Positions 61,736-64,000 of a DNA stretch of 64,000 nt are shown in pieces. The translations under genes were made by a program, and so were the position numbers. The notes beneath the pieces were generated by a model. It was not told where the DNA came from. It did no database searches and was given only the letters and a program-made list of their open reading frames with translations. The DNA is from Halorubrum sp. SD626R (GTDB taxonomy: Archaea; Halobacteriota; Halobacteria; Halobacteriales; Haloferacaceae), in the NCBI RefSeq assembly GCF_001261915.1, contig NZ_CVRT01000030.1, positions 1 through 64,000 of the forward strand, written 5' to 3'. Every line of letters starts with the position of its first letter. Position 1 is the first letter of the stretch.

Positions 61736-62803
61736 ATGTCAGATGACTTTGCAAAGCGGCGAACGTTTCTCAAAGGAGTTGGTGGTACCGCATCGGTTGT
61801 CGCGCTAGCAGGATGTCAAGGCGGTAGTGACGGTGGCGACGGTAGTGATAATGGCGATAGTGATGGATCGTCCGATGGCTCAGACGGAGGAGGCTCAACA
61901 GACTCTGGAAGCAATACGCTCTCCAGTGAGATTGAGATGATCTGTCCATGGGCGTCGGGCGGCGGCACGGACCGAACCGCCCGGCAGTTGGCGTCGTTAG
62001 CTGGAGATCAATCTGATTCTTCCTTCTTTGTGAGCAACGTGACTGGTGGCAGCGGAAGTGCAGGCTTCCGGCGGGTTGCCAACTCAGACCCGGACGGATC
62101 AACAGTCGGGGTGCTAACTGTTGAGGTGTGTACTATTTCACATCTTGATATCTCAGACATCACACCCGACGATTTCAAGGCCGTTATGCAGTACAATTTT
62201 GACCCAGCTGCCTTGACTGTTCACGAGGACGCTCCATACGATACGATTGAGGGATTCGCCGAACACGCTCAGAATACTGATGAGCAGATTCAGATTTCTA
62301 ACTCCGGCATCGGCGCCATTTGGCACCTTGCAGCGGCACGGTTCGCACAAGCTTCAGGGATTCAAGATCAAGTTAATCATGTCGGGTATGACGGAGGCGC
62401 CCCTGCTACCACAGCAGTCGTAAATGGTGAGGTCGAGGCTACGACAGCGAGTGCTGCCGAGGTCGCCACACAGGTTCAAGATGGGCCTCTCAAGATACTC
62501 GGTGTTATGGGCGAGGAACCAGTCGATATCTTCCCTGACACACCGACGTTCCAAGATGCAGATTATGACATAATTGTCGGTGCCTGGCGAGGACTTGGTG
62601 TCCCTGCTGGGACGCCGGACGAGACTGTTTCAGCACTCCATAACGTGTATAAGACGGTCTATGACTCGGATGAGTTCCAAGAATTTATGAATAATAACGG
62701 GTTTGGGCTTGTATACCGTGACCCCGAGGAGTTCAATCAATTCATGGACCAGCAGAATGGCGAATTTGAGGAACTTATATCAAATCTGGACCTTGGAGAG
62801 TAG
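61736..62803 (+). CDS. tctC: Tripartite tricarboxylate transporter, substrate-binding protein (TctC)
   Basis: 355 residues from ATG 61736 (MSDDFAKRRTFLKGVGG). An upstream start at 61718 is disfavoured by the TATA position. Twin-arginine signal and lipobox (LAGC), then a Ser/Gly/Asp linker, so it is a membrane-anchored solute-binding lipoprotein. Typical TctC phrases include ICPWASGGGTDRTARQL and APYDTIEGFAEHAQ. It captures dicarboxylates or other anions outside for the TctAB carrier. Its ligand is not predictable here. Confidence 0.85.
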   Translation: MSDDFAKRRTFLKGVGGTASVVALAGCQGGSDGGDGSDNGDSDGSSDGSDGGGSTDSGSNTLSSEIEMICPWASGGGTDRTARQLASLAGDQSDSSFFVSNVTGGSGSAGFRRVANSDPDGSTVGVLTVEVCTISHLDISDITPDDFKAVMQYNFDPAALTVHEDAPYDTIEGFAEHAQNTDEQIQISNSGIGAIWHLAAARFAQASGIQDQVNHVGYDGGAPATTAVVNGEVEATTASAAEVATQVQDGPLKILGVMGEEPVDIFPDTPTFQDADYDIIVGAWRGLGVPAGTPDETVSALHNVYKTVYDSDEFQEFMNNNGFGLVYRDPEEFNQFMDQQNGEFEELISNLDLGE

Positions 62804-62815
62804 CTGAAAGCATTG

Positions 62816-63310
62816 ATGTCGTTGGAATTCTCTCGGACTGACGAGGTCGGTTCTGTTCTGCTAGTAGCGTTCGCTGTAGGGGTGTTCATTGTCAGCAATA
62901 GTTTCCCCAGTGGAGTTGGCGGGACACCTGGACCGGCGCTGTTTCCACGGTTCATCGCTGGAGGCGTAGCTGTACTGGCGTTTATACAGCTTGTTGATGC
63001 CTTTGTGTCGCGAGATCAGGATATAAAAACCGTGACAAGAAGTAATCTCTCCCGGTTCGGTGCCCCGGTAACACTTCTCGTTGGTTATGCACTTTTACTT
63101 CCACTAGCTGGCTTTCTACTCACAACGATAGTCTTTCTCATCGCAGTCATGTACTACTCGGGAGCACATACTTTCCGAGTGATTGTACCGCTTGCAATCG
63201 GGATTAGTGTAATTCTCCAGAACGTTTTCGTGGGCTTTCTTCATGTGCCCCTCCCCGATGGACCGTTTGGACTCGGTCGTACCATCTCTTTGACAGTAGG
63301 TATTCTCTGA
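62816..63310 (+). CDS. tctB: Tripartite tricarboxylate transporter, small membrane subunit (TctB)
   Basis: 164 residues from ATG 62816 (MSLEFSRTDEVGSVLL). Four hydrophobic segments; the second contains TPGPALFPRFIAGG, the recognisable TctB motif. It is needed for assembly with TctA. The stop overlaps the ATG of tctA by one base. Confidence 0.83.
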   Translation: MSLEFSRTDEVGSVLLVAFAVGVFIVSNSFPSGVGGTPGPALFPRFIAGGVAVLAFIQLVDAFVSRDQDIKTVTRSNLSRFGAPVTLLVGYALLLPLAGFLLTTIVFLIAVMYYSGAHTFRVIVPLAIGISVILQNVFVGFLHVPLPDGPFGLGRTISLTVGIL

Positions 63311-64000
63311 TGAATCTCGCTGCAAATCTCTCTGGAGCGATTGGAGCTGTCACTGAGCCAATAACATTTCTCCTACTTGTTACAGGAGTCCTCATTGGTA
63401 TTATAATGGGTTCACTTCCCGGAATGACCGCGACGATGACCGTCGCGGTTTTAGTATCGTTTACATTTAGTATGGATCCTGTTCCTGGTATGATGCTTTT
63501 GCTGGGCATCTATGGTGGAGCGCTGTACGCGGGTTCCATCCCGGCAATCCTCATTCGTACTCCGGGGACACCGAGTGCTGCTGCCACTGTTTTTGATGGA
63601 TTCCCGCTCGCGGAGCAGGGTAAGGCCGGCCAAGCCATCTCTGTCGCAACGATTGCTTCTTTTATTGGCGGTGCCGTGAGCGTCGTGTTGTTAGCGTTTG
63701 TATCGCCGCAAATTGCCTCCTTTGCACTTGAATTCGGCTCTCCTGAATACTTTGCACTCGCAGTTTTCGGATTATCAATCATCGCCAGTGTGAGTGGAGA
63801 CTCACTAATTAAGGGCCTCATCTCTGGTTTACTCGGGATGTTTTTAGCGACGGTTGGGCTTGACCCTGTGATGTCTTCAGCTCGATTCACATTTGGGTAC
63901 CAGCCACTCACATCTGGCATTCAGTTTATTGCAGTAATGATTGGACTGTTTGGTATCGCTGAAGGCTTATACCGGTATCAAGTCGGATTAGACGAAACTG
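63310..64000 (+). CDS. tctA: Tripartite tricarboxylate transporter, large membrane subunit (TctA), partial
   Basis: The frame starts at ATG 63310, overlapping the tctB stop, and continues to the window end, about half of the usual ~500 residues. Visible family features: GVLIGIIMGSLPGMTATMTV, the segment MLLLGIYGGALYAGSIPA and the Pro/Ser/Ala-rich RTPGTPSAAATVFDG. It is the channel-forming subunit. Continues beyond 64000. Confidence 0.85.
   Translation, partial: MNLAANLSGAIGAVTEPITFLLLVTGVLIGIIMGSLPGMTATMTVAVLVSFTFSMDPVPGMMLLLGIYGGALYAGSIPAILIRTPGTPSAAATVFDGFPLAEQGKAGQAISVATIASFIGGAVSVVLLAFVSPQIASFALEFGSPEYFALAVFGLSIIASVSGDSLIKGLISGLLGMFLATVGLDPVMSSARFTFGYQPLTSGIQFIAVMIGLFGIAEGLYRYQVGLDET

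Noticed and set aside
1-64000. tRNA or rRNA genes
   Set aside because: I looked for cloverleaf-like arms and rRNA-like conserved words and found none convincing; a tRNA scan would settle this.

Overview
The window is haloarchaeal accessory DNA, most likely from a megaplasmid or a plasmid-like chromosomal island. The predicted proteins are acid-rich and promoters are archaeal TATA types, many of them leaderless. Lipoproteins carry twin-arginine signals followed by a lipobox. There are haloarchaeal IS4, IS6 and IS200/IS605 elements or relics, a ParA partition pair, and no rRNA, tRNA or core housekeeping gene that I can recognise. I cannot name the species.

Layout. 0-7 kb: the edge of an IS6-type element, a pentapeptide-repeat membrane protein, a truncated regulator, a three-gene unit of haloarchaea-specific unknowns, and a large multi-repeat halocyanin-like lipoprotein behind two DtxR-type palindromes. 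7-23 kb: an IS4-rich zone with a PemK/MazF-type toxin-antitoxin pair and a full arsenic cluster (arsR-arsM, arsC-arsR, arsD-arsA plus two small genes, the last ending in Cys-Cys like its neighbour). An alpha/beta-hydrolase lipoprotein, a winged-helix/membrane-protein pair, and an MFS transporter with a NikR-like repressor follow. 23-27 kb: a tyrosine recombinase, a winged-helix protein, a ParA pair and 13-bp iterons. 27-31 kb: an ABC exporter, a lipoprotein and a pilin-like protein.

31.9-33.5 kb is the oddest stretch. About 1.2 kb of CpG-dense DNA is built from degenerate ~400-bp units with no convincing gene, and it abuts an AT-rich tract with 40-bp tandem repeats. 34-46 kb: a broken metallo-beta-lactamase/lamin-tail gene, a run of small membrane proteins, a GIDE-like protein, a five-PAS histidine kinase, a TnpB relic, and hicBA with a nonsense codon in the toxin. 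An IS6 element at 46.6-47.3 kb is in the same orientation as the one at the left edge, so ~47 kb is bracketed by IS6 copies.

47-64 kb: a degenerate metallo-beta-lactamase-like protein, a receiver/PAS histidine kinase, a ~900-bp non-coding stretch with two matched perfect hairpins, and a HEAT-repeat pseudokinase coupled to a membrane protein. The window ends in a metabolic island: M20 amidohydrolase, HyuB and HyuA on one strand, then a divergent NCS1 permease and a TctCBA-type tripartite transporter. Together these look like uptake and hydrolysis of hydantoins or related cyclic amides to amino acids.

The arsenic genes would detect (ArsR), reduce (ArsC), methylate (ArsM) and shuttle and pump (ArsD, ArsA) arsenic, but the membrane efflux subunit is not in the window.
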